From positions 152,807 through 216,806 of the forward strand of contig JBMNPF010000004.1 of NCBI GenBank assembly GCA_050943475.1: a stretch of DNA of 64,000 bases, read 5' to 3'. The notes beneath the pieces are model-generated. The model did no database searches and was not told where the DNA came from. It was given only the letters and a program-made list of their open reading frames with translations. Below are positions 27,359 through 34,942 of the stretch, piece after piece. This DNA is from Metaruminococcus_A sp050943475. GTDB lineage: Bacteria > Bacillota > Clostridia > Oscillospirales > Ruminococcaceae. Each line of letters opens with the position of its first letter. The first letter of the stretch is position 1. A program made the position numbers and the translations under genes.

Positions 27359-27511
27359 ACTTTTTTCCTCATTTACGCCCAAATGGCTTGAATTTTATCC
27401 CTATTTGTAATAATATAATTGATGTGTTGTCTCTGTCAAGGAGGTTTTCTCCTACGGCTGTTCCGCCGGCGGCAGGCAGACAGAAAATATCGTACAAAGG
27501 AGTCAGGATAC

Positions 27512-28720
27512 ATGAAGGTATTGGTAATCAACGCAGGCAGTTCCTCCCTCAAATACCAGCTCATTGACATGACCGACGAGTCGGTCCTCGCAAAAGGGAG
27601 CTGTGAACGCATTGGTATTGACGGTGGTGTGTTCAAACAGAAAACCGACAAGGATGAGTACAAGTTCAACGCCGACATCCCGAACCACAGCGCAGCCATT
27701 AAATTGGTGGTAGATGCACTGACCAGCAAAGAGCATGGCGTCATTGCGTCCATGTCTGAAATTGCGGCAGTGGGGCACCGCGTACTGCACGGCGGTGAGA
27801 AATTCTCCGCTTCGGTGCTCATCGACGAAAAGGTCATTGAGGCCATTGAAGAATGCTGCGAACTTGGGCCGCTCCACAATCCGCACAACCTGACCGGCAT
27901 CCGCGCTTGCGAATCTCTGATGCCGAATGTCCCGCAGATTGCGGTCTTTGACACCGGTTTCCACCAGACCATGCCGCCGAAAGCCTACATGTTCGGTCTG
28001 CCTTACCGTTATTATGAGAAATACCGTCTGCGCAAATACGGCTTCCACGGCACTTCTCACCGCTTTGTCAGCAAAAAGCTGGGTGAGCTCAACGGCTGGG
28101 ATATTTCCACCAAAAAAATTGTCACCTGCCACCTTGGCAACGGTTCCTCCATTGCGGCGGTAGACGGCGGCAAATGTGTAGACACTACCATGGGCTTTAC
28201 CCCGTTGGACGGCCTTATCATGGGCACCCGCTCCGGCGCTGTCGACCCGTCGGTTGTCCTCTACATCATGAAGCATGAAAACCTCTCTCCGGACGAGATG
28301 AACGACATTCTCAACAAAAAATCCGGCTTCCTTGGCATGTCTGACGGCGTTACCAGTGACTCCCGCGATCTGATCGCTGCATCTGAAAGTGGAAACAAAA
28401 AAGCAGAGGTTGCCATTCGCACCTTCCGTTACCAGATCAAACGCTACATCGGCGCCTATGCCGCTGCAATGGGCGGTCTGGATGCTATCATCTTCACCGG
28501 CGGCATCGGCGAAAATTCCGACGAACTCCGTGAAGAATGCTGCGAAGGGCTTGAATTCCTCGGCGTCAAGCTCGACCTCGCCAAAAACACCGAACTTAAC
28601 CGCCATCAGGGCAAGATTTCCACACCGGACTCCAAAGTTGAGGTTTGGATCGTCCCAACCAACGAGGAGCTCCTCATTGCACGTGACACCCTTGAAATCG
28701 TCAACGGCCTGAAAAAATAA
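27512..28720 (+). CDS. ackA: Acetate kinase
   Basis: Makes ATP and acetate from acetyl phosphate, the last step of acetate fermentation. The 402-residue length is standard. Signatures are VLVINAGSSSLKYQL at the start, HRVLHGGEKF, FDTGFHQTMP, GFHGTSHRFVS, CHLGNGSSIAAV, MGTRSGAVDPSV and FTGGIGENS. The ATG at 27512 follows AAAGGAG nine bases upstream; the frame extends to 27419 without a ribosome site. The usual partner pta is not adjacent. A strong bidirectional terminator follows. Confidence 0.97.
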   Translation: MKVLVINAGSSSLKYQLIDMTDESVLAKGSCERIGIDGGVFKQKTDKDEYKFNADIPNHSAAIKLVVDALTSKEHGVIASMSEIAAVGHRVLHGGEKFSASVLIDEKVIEAIEECCELGPLHNPHNLTGIRACESLMPNVPQIAVFDTGFHQTMPPKAYMFGLPYRYYEKYRLRKYGFHGTSHRFVSKKLGELNGWDISTKKIVTCHLGNGSSIAAVDGGKCVDTTMGFTPLDGLIMGTRSGAVDPSVVLYIMKHENLSPDEMNDILNKKSGFLGMSDGVTSDSRDLIAASESGNKKAEVAIRTFRYQIKRYIGAYAAAMGGLDAIIFTGGIGENSDELREECCEGLEFLGVKLDLAKNTELNRHQGKISTPDSKVEVWIVPTNEELLIARDTLEIVNGLKK

Positions 28721-28732
28721 CCTTATTGCGGC

Positions 28733-28768
28733 AAAAGAACCGCAGTCCGAATGGACTGCGGTTCTTTT
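28733..28768. terminator. Bidirectional terminator between ackA and the GH42 gene
   Basis: A perfect 16-bp stem, AAAAGAACCGCAGTCC (28733-28748) with GGACTGCGGTTCTTTT (28753-28768), around a GAAT loop. It serves the convergent ackA and GH42 genes. Confidence 0.9.
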
Positions 28769-28839
28769 TGATTGTTGTCTTTGCAAGCATATTCCAAACC
28801 GTTCCACTTGTAAAACGATGCAGCATTGCCCGCTTTTGG

Positions 28840-30825
28840 TTAAAATGTTTTGGTATACACCTGGAACCCAAACGGCGCAAGAGTGTTGGTCTGGCCGTCA
28901 AAATAGCTCATCCAATCCGCTGGGCGGTCAAGGACCTTTTCTTCTCCGGTATGGTTCAGAACAAAGATGTACTCCTTTTCATCGCTGCGGCGCGCCATCA
29001 CCTCCACACCTTCGACCGCTTTACAAAGGCTGGAGACACCTGCCTTTTTCACCAGTTCCTGCGCAAGGCGATCCATCAACTCGGTGCCGGGCTCATTGCC
29101 CACATAATAGGCCAAACCGTCTCCATAAGCGTTGACTGTGACCGCCGGGGAACCCGCGTAAAATTCGGACGCGCAGTCCGCAAGCGAAACGGCGCCGTTC
29201 AAGGTAATCATATCGCTCCACTTCTCAGCGGTAAAGAGGTCATTACCCCAACGCACCTTCAAATCGGTTCCCCACAGACAGTCGTAATCCAGAACTTCAA
29301 GGCCGACCAGCTCGCTCAGGGCACCGGGCAGCTCGCGGTCGCTCATGCAGATGTTGCTGCGATCCTTAACACCGGTGCGCATGGTGAGCACCAGGTGCCC
29401 GCCGGCTTTGACATAAGCCTTGTATTTTTCCTCCAGTGCCGGATCCATCAGGTACTGAAGCGGCGCAATCAGCAGCTTGTAACGGCTGAAATCCGACTGG
29501 TCGCTCACAAAATCCACTGGGATGTTTTGTTTATAAAAAGCGCCGTAATATTTTACGACCTGCTCAACATAATCAAGCGCAGGATGATGCGGCTGAATTT
29601 GGAGAGCATATTCCTGGTCATAGGAAAAAACTATGCCGACCTCTGGCCGGGGTTTTACCCCCTGGATTTCGGCCATAAGCGGGCGCACCTTGTGGATAAG
29701 CCCTTTTAATTCCTCATACCGCCGGCCCGGATTGCCGCTGTGCGGCAGGATACCATGCCAATACTGCTCGGTGCCAACGGTGCAGACACGCCAGCGGAAA
29801 TAAACAACGGTATCCGCACCATGCGCAATCGACTGCATGGTCCACATGGAAAGCTGACCCGGATTCGGAGCACGGCCCATGGTCTCCCAGCCGGTAATGC
29901 CCGACTGCTGCTCCATAATCCAGAAATTCTGTTCCTTGGTGCCGCGCACAAAGTCGAGCGACGCTGCCAGCTTTTCGTTGGGCTGATGGGGCGGGTTGGC
30001 AAAATAACCGCCGGGGTACTGGTCATGGCTTACAAAATCCAGTGGCTTTGCCAGGTCAAAATAGCTCACCTTATCTGCAAAGCCCATAAAATTGTGGGTG
30101 ATAAACTGCCGCTCGGGGCAAATGCTGCGGAGAATATCAATTTGGAACTGCTGGAACTCCACAATCAAGTCGGAACAAAAGCGTTTCCAATCCAGCATAG
30201 CGGATGGATTGTGCCCCGCAACGGTAATTTTCGGCGGATTCACCTGCGCAAAGGCGCTGTACCCCTGGCTCCAGAAGCCGGTACCCCAAGCGGCGTTGAG
30301 CGCCTCTACCGTCTGATACTTGGCTTGCAGCCATTCGCGGAAGCGGGCGGCACAGGAGGGACAGTAGCAGAGATCGCCGTGGCTGTTGCCAAGCTCGTTG
30401 TCGATCTGCCAGCCAATGACGTTCGGGTTATCCTTAAACCGGTTCGCCATTTCGGTGACAAAGCGTTTGATGTGCGCACGGTAGGTCTGGTTGGACTGGC
30501 AATCGTGGTGCCGTCCGCCGAAAAAGTGCTGAACCCCTTTTGAGTCAATCGGCTGGATTTCCGGGTTGCGCTCAATAATCCACACCGGCGGCGCTGCGGT
30601 GGGGGTGCCCAAAACCGTTTGAATGCCGTGCTCTGCCAGCAGTGCAACCGCTTCCTCAAGCCATTCAAAATGGAATTCTCCCTCCTGTGGCTCCATCTTC
30701 TCCCAGGAAAATTCCGCCATGCGGACAACGTCAATCCCCATTTTCTCCATCAGTACGGCGTCGGTTTCCCAGCGCTCGCGGGGCCAATGTTCCGGATAAT
30801 AGTCCACTCCAAAGTAAACTGCCAT
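28840..30825 (-). CDS. Beta-galactosidase, GH42
   Basis: Hydrolyses beta-galactosides such as galactan-derived oligosaccharides in the cytoplasm; no signal peptide. The 661-residue protein has all three GH42 parts: the TIM barrel, the trimerisation domain and the C-terminal beta domain. Acid/base Glu144 is in WQIDNELG and the nucleophile Glu305 in FWIMEQQSG. Cys109, Cys153, Cys155 and Cys158 (CYCPSC) form the structural zinc site found in many GH42 enzymes. The ATG follows AGGAGG eight bases upstream. Its leader contains a copy of the tandem structured repeat described below, whose last TGGTATAAT box is the best promoter candidate. In plant-polysaccharide users GH42 typically acts on pectic galactan. 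Confidence 0.95.
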   Translation of the reverse strand: MAVYFGVDYYPEHWPRERWETDAVLMEKMGIDVVRMAEFSWEKMEPQEGEFHFEWLEEAVALLAEHGIQTVLGTPTAAPPVWIIERNPEIQPIDSKGVQHFFGGRHHDCQSNQTYRAHIKRFVTEMANRFKDNPNVIGWQIDNELGNSHGDLCYCPSCAARFREWLQAKYQTVEALNAAWGTGFWSQGYSAFAQVNPPKITVAGHNPSAMLDWKRFCSDLIVEFQQFQIDILRSICPERQFITHNFMGFADKVSYFDLAKPLDFVSHDQYPGGYFANPPHQPNEKLAASLDFVRGTKEQNFWIMEQQSGITGWETMGRAPNPGQLSMWTMQSIAHGADTVVYFRWRVCTVGTEQYWHGILPHSGNPGRRYEELKGLIHKVRPLMAEIQGVKPRPEVGIVFSYDQEYALQIQPHHPALDYVEQVVKYYGAFYKQNIPVDFVSDQSDFSRYKLLIAPLQYLMDPALEEKYKAYVKAGGHLVLTMRTGVKDRSNICMSDRELPGALSELVGLEVLDYDCLWGTDLKVRWGNDLFTAEKWSDMITLNGAVSLADCASEFYAGSPAVTVNAYGDGLAYYVGNEPGTELMDRLAQELVKKAGVSSLCKAVEGVEVMARRSDEKEYIFVLNHTGEEKVLDRPADWMSYFDGQTNTLAPFGFQVYTKTF

Positions 30826-30919
30826 GTGTACTTCCTCCTGAATTGTTTCTTACTTGCTGCGTTGAAAATCTACCTGTATTTTCCAGTTAGCACCCATACA
30901 AAAAGGGTGGATGATGGTT

Positions 30920-30935
30920 TGAGGCTATTATACCA
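30920..30935 (-). repeat. Extra start box of the structured repeat, possible GH42 promoter
   Basis: The minus strand reads TGGTATAATAGCCTC, one base different from the box that opens each repeat unit (TGGTATAATAACCTC). It starts 122 bp after the previous box. No hairpin set follows; the GH42 gene starts about 95 bases further on, so this box is its likely extended -10. Confidence 0.6.
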
Positions 30936-31057
30936 CATACAGGCCGCAGGCCTGCACCTTAAATGAAAAACGGTTCCCGTTTTTCATAAGTGATACAATG
31001 TTCTCTCAGGACTCGGAAATCTTCGATTTCCGCCCAGTCCGTGAGGTTATTATACCA
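30936..31057 (-). repeat. Structured tandem repeat unit upstream of the GH42 gene
   Basis: Read on the minus strand, the unit has TGGTATAATAACCTC (31057-31043), a bulged hairpin H1 (outer stem GGACT/AGTCC, 3-nt bulge GGG, inner stem CGGAAATC/GATTTCCG, loop GAA), the block GAGAACATTGT (31005-30995), hairpin H2 (GAAAAACGG / CCGTTTTTC, loop GAA, 30985-30965) and hairpin H3 (CAGGCC / GGCCTG, 30954-30940). The same order of elements is found at 63821-63936 with different stem sequences. It matches no family that I know. Confidence 0.7.
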
Positions 31058-31151
31058 CCTTTCCCCCATCGGGCAAAGAGGGGCGGACAAAATTTTCCCT
31101 GACTGCCCCCAAACGGTCGCGCCACACTTAAATCACCATAGGCTCCAAGGA

Positions 31152-31205
31152 GAAGCAATCAAAATAAGGGCCGGCAAATCTGCCGGCCCTTATTTTGATT
31201 GCTTC
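31152..31205. repeat. Perfect 25-bp inverted repeat (54-base hairpin)
   Basis: The left arm at 31152-31176 and the right arm at 31181-31205 are exact reverse complements around AATC. The core is AAGGGCCGGCA / TGCCGGCCCTT and the outer part GAAGCAATCAAAAT / ATTTTGATTGCTTC. It stands between the GH42 leader and the GNAT gene. It could terminate the minus-strand GNAT transcript, though T-runs are interrupted, or be a remnant of a small mobile palindrome. Confidence 0.75.
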
Positions 31206-31322
31206 CATATTCACAGTGGATACCACCTATTTTGAATCCACCAAGGTAAACCGCCACGAACAGCAGCAGGAGGGATCCTGAACATTTTGATAAACAGTCT
31301 TAAGATTAAACGAATTAGATAA

Positions 31323-31775
31323 TTAAAATGTATAATACATAAAATTGCCATTTTTCTTAAAACCATAATCCGTATACAACAACACTCCCATGTCAGACGC
31401 CGTTATCTGTATAGTAGCACAACCAAAATTTTTCGCTTCATTTACTACCTTATCAAGCAGAAACTTAGCTATTCCTTTTCTTCTGTATTCCTTAATAACA
31501 TACATACTTGATAGCAAACCAATCTTTCCGGAAGGACAGCCATAATAAGGCGGCTTTTCAACAAAAGACATACCGCTTGTTCCCACAATTTTATTATCAT
31601 CAATGGCCAACCATGAAACAAAAGTATCGTCTTGTAAATGCCTTGTATAATAATCTTGTAAATACGGTTTTAAATCAAATGTTGCTTCGGCTCCTTCTTC
31701 CTGCAATTGCAATATACGCATTTCTATAAATATATCTAAGTCATTATTTATCAATTTTCTGTATTCAACTGCCAT
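31323..31775 (-). CDS. GNAT-family N-acetyltransferase
   Basis: A 150-residue single-domain acetyltransferase that would move an acetyl group from acetyl-CoA to an amine. The acetyl-CoA loop is visible as YVIKEYRRKGIAKFLL (R/QxxGxA pattern, about residues 92-107), preceded by the beta-4 strand segment GLLSSM and followed by the usual YTDYGFKKNG end. The substrate is unknown. Base composition is clearly AT-richer than in neighbouring genes (AAA/ATA/TTA codons are common), and the flanks are AT-rich too, so recent transfer is likely. The ribosome site before the ATG is weak. Confidence 0.85.
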   Translation of the reverse strand: MAVEYRKLINNDLDIFIEMRILQLQEEGAEATFDLKPYLQDYYTRHLQDDTFVSWLAIDDNKIVGTSGMSFVEKPPYYGCPSGKIGLLSSMYVIKEYRRKGIAKFLLDKVVNEAKNFGCATIQITASDMGVLLYTDYGFKKNGNFMYYTF

Positions 31776-31943
31776 ACCATCAACTCATTAATTTTAGATT
31801 CATCAAAATTACAAAGTTCTGTCAAATTATTAACAACAAAATCAGTTTTTTCAATTTTAGTAAACCCCACCGACTTGCATGGGTGGCAATCCATTTATTT
31901 ACGCGCCCGCGCCTTTTTAAAATAGGCCAAACGACGGTATTTC

Positions 31944-31964
31944 AAAAAAGGAAGGCCAAAGGCC
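31944..31964 (-). terminator. Weak terminator candidate after mgsA
   Basis: On the minus strand GGCC-TTT-GGCC is followed by TTCCTTTTTT just beyond the mgsA stop. The stem is only four base pairs, so the call rests mainly on the T-run. Confidence 0.3.
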
Positions 31965-31967
31965 GTT

Positions 31968-32453
31968 TTACTCCATAAAGGATTCCATGCGGTCCTGAAT
32001 CTTTTTGTTGTAGTTGATGACCTGATGATCATACTCCTCATTCATATAGCAGGAATGGAGCATAAAATCCGCCGTTGCCCGGTTGTTGGCAATGGGGATG
32101 TCATACACCACCGCAATGCGAAGCAGCGCGCGGACATCCGGATCATGCGGCTGAGCCTCCAGCGGATCCCAGAAAAAGATGACCATATCAATGGCGCCTT
32201 CCACAATTTTGGCGCCTACCTGCTGGTCGCCGCCAAGCGGGCCGCTGTTGTATGCGCGCACCGGAAGTTCCGTTTCCTCGGCAATCAAACGCGCCGTTGT
32301 CCCCGTTCCGCACAAAAAATGTTTTTTCAGTTCACCGCTGTTCTCTTTTGCCCACTCCACCAGCTCTTTTTTCTTGCTGTCGTGCGCAATAAGCGCAATG
32401 CGCTTCTGCCTGCCAATGGTCAGGGTCAGGTAATCGTCCGTTAACATAGACAT
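31968..32453 (-). CDS. mgsA: Methylglyoxal synthase
   Basis: Converts dihydroxyacetone phosphate to methylglyoxal and phosphate, a glycolytic bypass under phosphate limitation. The 161-residue protein contains the family motifs: RIALIAHDSKK at the start, GTGTTARLI (phosphate binding), SGPLGGDQQVGA with the catalytic Asp region, and FFWDPLEAQPHDPDVRAL. Length is within the usual range. The ATG follows AGGAGG eight bases upstream. It is the third gene of an HD protein-trmB-mgsA operon, 19 bases after trmB. Confidence 0.96.
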   Translation of the reverse strand: MSMLTDDYLTLTIGRQKRIALIAHDSKKKELVEWAKENSGELKKHFLCGTGTTARLIAEETELPVRAYNSGPLGGDQQVGAKIVEGAIDMVIFFWDPLEAQPHDPDVRALLRIAVVYDIPIANNRATADFMLHSCYMNEEYDHQVINYNKKIQDRMESFME

Positions 32454-32472
32454 ATCCGTTTCCTCCTGCTTT

Positions 32473-33138
32473 TTATGGTTTGCCCGGCAGCGGCTCTTTG
32501 ACCGCCACCAGGAATTTTATGGTTTTGCCAAGCTGCTGAAACATTGTCTCATGCTCGGTCGGCGGGCCTGCATACAGGTGGCTTTCCGCCAAATCACGAG
32601 TCATACAGCGCATCCGGAAGCCGCTTTGTTCAAAATAGCCGAGCGAGTCTTCAAACAGACCGTCATCATCGGTGCGGAACCAAATTTCCCCGCCGTCCTT
32701 TAAAATCTCCCGGTACTGCAAGAGCTGCCGCGTGTGGGTCAACCGGTGTTTTTGATCATGCGCCTTTGGCCACGGATTGCAAAAATTAATGTAAATCCGC
32801 TCCACCTCATCTGGAAGAGCCATCATCAAGTGGATGCGCTCAATATCCTGCGACATCAGCCGGACATGTGCAGCGGGATTGGGATCCAGCGCCGAAAGAT
32901 TACGCCGGGCAAGGGCAAGCATTTCACTTTTAATATCCAGCACCAAAAAGTTGATCTCCGGATGCTCTGCCGCAAGCCGGGCTATAAAGCCGCCCTTGCC
33001 GCAGCCAAGCTCCATCCAGATAGACTGCCGCTTTGGGAACGCTTTCTCCCAACACCCTCTATAATCTGCGGGATTTTCCACAAAAAAGCCGCAGGCTGCA
33101 AGCTCCGGGCGCGCCCAGGGTTTGTGCCGGATGCGCAT
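32473..33138 (-). CDS. trmB: tRNA (guanine-N7)-methyltransferase
   Basis: Methylates N7 of G46 in the variable loop of tRNAs, using S-adenosylmethionine. The 221-residue protein has the SAM-binding ELGCGKGGFIARLA (about residues 43-56), the acidic LDIKSEM, and the TrmB signature FCNPWPKAHDQKHRLTH (about 127-143). C-terminal SHLYAGPPTEHETMF is also typical. Its start overlaps the stop of the HD-domain gene (TAATG), which indicates an operon. Confidence 0.96.
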   Translation of the reverse strand: MRIRHKPWARPELAACGFFVENPADYRGCWEKAFPKRQSIWMELGCGKGGFIARLAAEHPEINFLVLDIKSEMLALARRNLSALDPNPAAHVRLMSQDIERIHLMMALPDEVERIYINFCNPWPKAHDQKHRLTHTRQLLQYREILKDGGEIWFRTDDDGLFEDSLGYFEQSGFRMRCMTRDLAESHLYAGPPTEHETMFQQLGKTIKFLVAVKEPLPGKP

Positions 33139-33725
33139 TACTCTTTCCCCTCCAGAAAATAGGTTGCTTCCATGTCGGCCGTTGCAAGGGCAAAAGCCAG
33201 CGGGAACTTTTCAAACGACGCTCCCACACTGCGCGGATCTTCCGGGCCGGAAAAGCCCATGTGGTAACGAATGGCAAACGCTTCCTCCCGGGTCAGCCGC
33301 ATAAAGCCGGAGATGATGTAGACCGATTTCTCTCCATGCCCATACGGGAGCTGGTCGTCGAACTCATAACAGGGCACCTTTTGCCACACACCGTTGTCAT
33401 CCTTGACGTTGCGGGTGCTCCGCTTGTAAATGTTGATTTTGCAGATGTCATGCAACAGTGCAACAATCGCTGCACTTTCCGGACTGACATCTAAACTATA
33501 GATCTCTTTTACCCGCGGACGCGCCAGATAATCCACCAGGCACTCGTAGACGTTAACGCTGTGCTCCACCAGTCCCCCGTCATAAGAGCCGTGGTACCGT
33601 GCGCTTGCCGGAGCGATGAAAAAGTCACTCGCCTTTGAATCCAGGTATTCCAGCAACTTGTCTGCTCCCTCACGGGTGATGTTGTTTTTATAAATTTCAA
33701 GAAATTTTTCTTTCATCCAGTTCAC
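33138..33725 (-). CDS. HD-domain hydrolase
   Basis: A 195-residue metal-dependent phosphohydrolase of the HD superfamily. The metal ligands are visible as GGLVEHSVNVYE (first His, about residue 55) and VALLHDICK (His-Asp, about residues 89-90), with a later GHGEKS and RYHMG. Similar small HD proteins in Firmicutes are uncharacterised and may act on nucleotides. The frame starts at GTG 33725; an ATG at 33716 is an equal candidate, and neither has a strong ribosome site. It is the first gene of the operon with trmB and mgsA. Confidence 0.82.
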   Translation of the reverse strand: MNWMKEKFLEIYKNNITREGADKLLEYLDSKASDFFIAPASARYHGSYDGGLVEHSVNVYECLVDYLARPRVKEIYSLDVSPESAAIVALLHDICKINIYKRSTRNVKDDNGVWQKVPCYEFDDQLPYGHGEKSVYIISGFMRLTREEAFAIRYHMGFSGPEDPRSVGASFEKFPLAFALATADMEATYFLEGKE

Positions 33726-34178
33726 CAGTTACATTCATCTTTTGCTTACGTCGCGTACAGTTTTCATTATAGCATGTTTGCCAAAGGCCGAAAAGAAGTT
33801 TTTGTAATATTTCTTAAAGAGAAATTACATTTTGTATTATAATGTCGATTTATACAATTATAGAGCAATTTCATTTGCCTATAGAGGTGAACTTTCAACC
33901 AAAAGGACGGTCTTTTTATGTGAAAAATAGCTCTCTCTGCGCTGTGTGCATACCCAAACAGACTCGCCCCACACCGTTTATCCCCGAATCATCAAAGCAT
34001 TCCGACAGTTCTCCAACCCTGCAATGGGCAAACAAAATCATCCACTTTGGTATCACCACGCGGTATACCATTGGATAAGCTCAACTAAAGCCTGGCTGGG
34101 CGTTGCAAATCCAAACGCAATTTTGATAAAAAGCATTGTTCTATACATTTTGTATTTTAACGACAAAATTCTACAAAT
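33726..34178. other. Intergenic region upstream of the HD-trmB-mgsA operon
   Basis: AT-rich. A plus-strand TATAAT occurs near 33836 and several short frames are open, but none has a good ribosome site or recognisable content. No repeat or RNA is seen. Confidence 0.45.
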
Positions 34179-34931
34179 TTACTGATTTATCCAGTGAATT
34201 TGCGCCGAAAGCTCTCGCTCCGCCGCCCGTAGCTTGTCCCGCAGTTCAGATACATTCGGCAGAACGGATTCCATCAGCCGCCAAAACCGCACCGAATGGT
34301 TGTGCTCAACGGTGTGGCACAATTCATGCAGAAGAACATAATCAGCACAGTCTACCGGCAGGAACATCAGGTAACAGGACAGACGAATGTCATTCCGCCC
34401 GGTGCAGCTTCCCCAGCGGGTCGCAGCATGGCCAACCTTTGCCGACCGGTACCGCAGCCCCGTGCGATCCGAAAGCTGCCGCAGCCGGTTGGGCAGGTAC
34501 CGTTCCGCCTCGTCCCGGACATACGCCTTGAGGCACCGGCGGCGCTGCTCTTCCTCTTCCGGCAGGATACACCGGTTCCCCCAAAAGGCGGTGGTATTGG
34601 TATTGGCAAGTTCTATCTGGCAGGGTATACCCTTCCAATACACGATTTGTTTTTTCCCGGCATGGTAGCTTTCCCGCAGTTCCTGCTTTAAGCGCACTGT
34701 TTCCAGATGTGTGAGAATCCAGTGCTGTTTTGCACGAACAAACGCCGCAATGTCCCGGACGGGCATCCGCAGCGGCGCGCGTACCTCAACCACCCCATCC
34801 GGCAGGATGTAGATTGCCGCCGTCCTGCGCTTGGAACGCACCAGGCGGCAGGGAATCTGCTCCGGGAGAACATCACAGAAAAGCCCCACATCGTGGGGCT
34901 TTTTCTCCTGTAAAGGCTGTTGACTTTTCAT
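34179..34931 (-). CDS. YgjP-like metallopeptidase (DUF45 / M48-type)
   Basis: A 250-residue cytoplasmic zincin. The metal site HELCHTVEHNHSVRFW (HExxH about residue 199, third ligand downstream) and the preceding TRWGSCTGRNDIRLSCYLM are the DUF45/YgjP hallmarks. Substrates are not known. It follows GH51 copy 2 by only 11 bases and may be co-transcribed. The start is uncertain: the ATG at 34931 has no clear ribosome site, and a terminator-like hairpin (34879-34903) falls in the first 20 codons. A shorter protein starting after this hairpin is possible but lacks an obvious ATG. Confidence 0.82.
   Translation of the reverse strand: MKSQQPLQEKKPHDVGLFCDVLPEQIPCRLVRSKRRTAAIYILPDGVVEVRAPLRMPVRDIAAFVRAKQHWILTHLETVRLKQELRESYHAGKKQIVYWKGIPCQIELANTNTTAFWGNRCILPEEEEQRRRCLKAYVRDEAERYLPNRLRQLSDRTGLRYRSAKVGHAATRWGSCTGRNDIRLSCYLMFLPVDCADYVLLHELCHTVEHNHSVRFWRLMESVLPNVSELRDKLRAAERELSAQIHWINQ
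34879..34905 (-). terminator. Terminator-like hairpin after GH51 copy 2
   Basis: AAAAGCCCCAC (34879-34889) and GTGGGGCTTTT (34893-34903) form an 11-bp stem. It lies 40 bases beyond the GH51 stop and inside the annotated 5' end of the next gene. On the minus strand the T-run is only four bases, so it may attenuate rather than stop transcription. Confidence 0.5.
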
Positions 34932-34942
34932 AATAGAACGCC

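Noticed and set aside
30920..31057. Tandem repeats as a CRISPR array
   Set aside because: Unit length is 116-122 bp with internal hairpins and only one or two copies; there are no short repeats with unique spacers of constant length and no cas genes.
31862..31892. CCCCACC-GACTTGCAT-GGGTGG hairpin, possible IS200/IS605-type end
   Set aside because: The short imperfect palindrome recalls insertion-sequence ends, but no transposase or TnpB fragment and no second end is visible, so no mobile element is called.
33842..34078. 78-codon plus-strand frame upstream of the HD-domain gene
   Set aside because: A TATAAT lies nearby, but the start has no ribosome site and the sequence shows no recognisable features.
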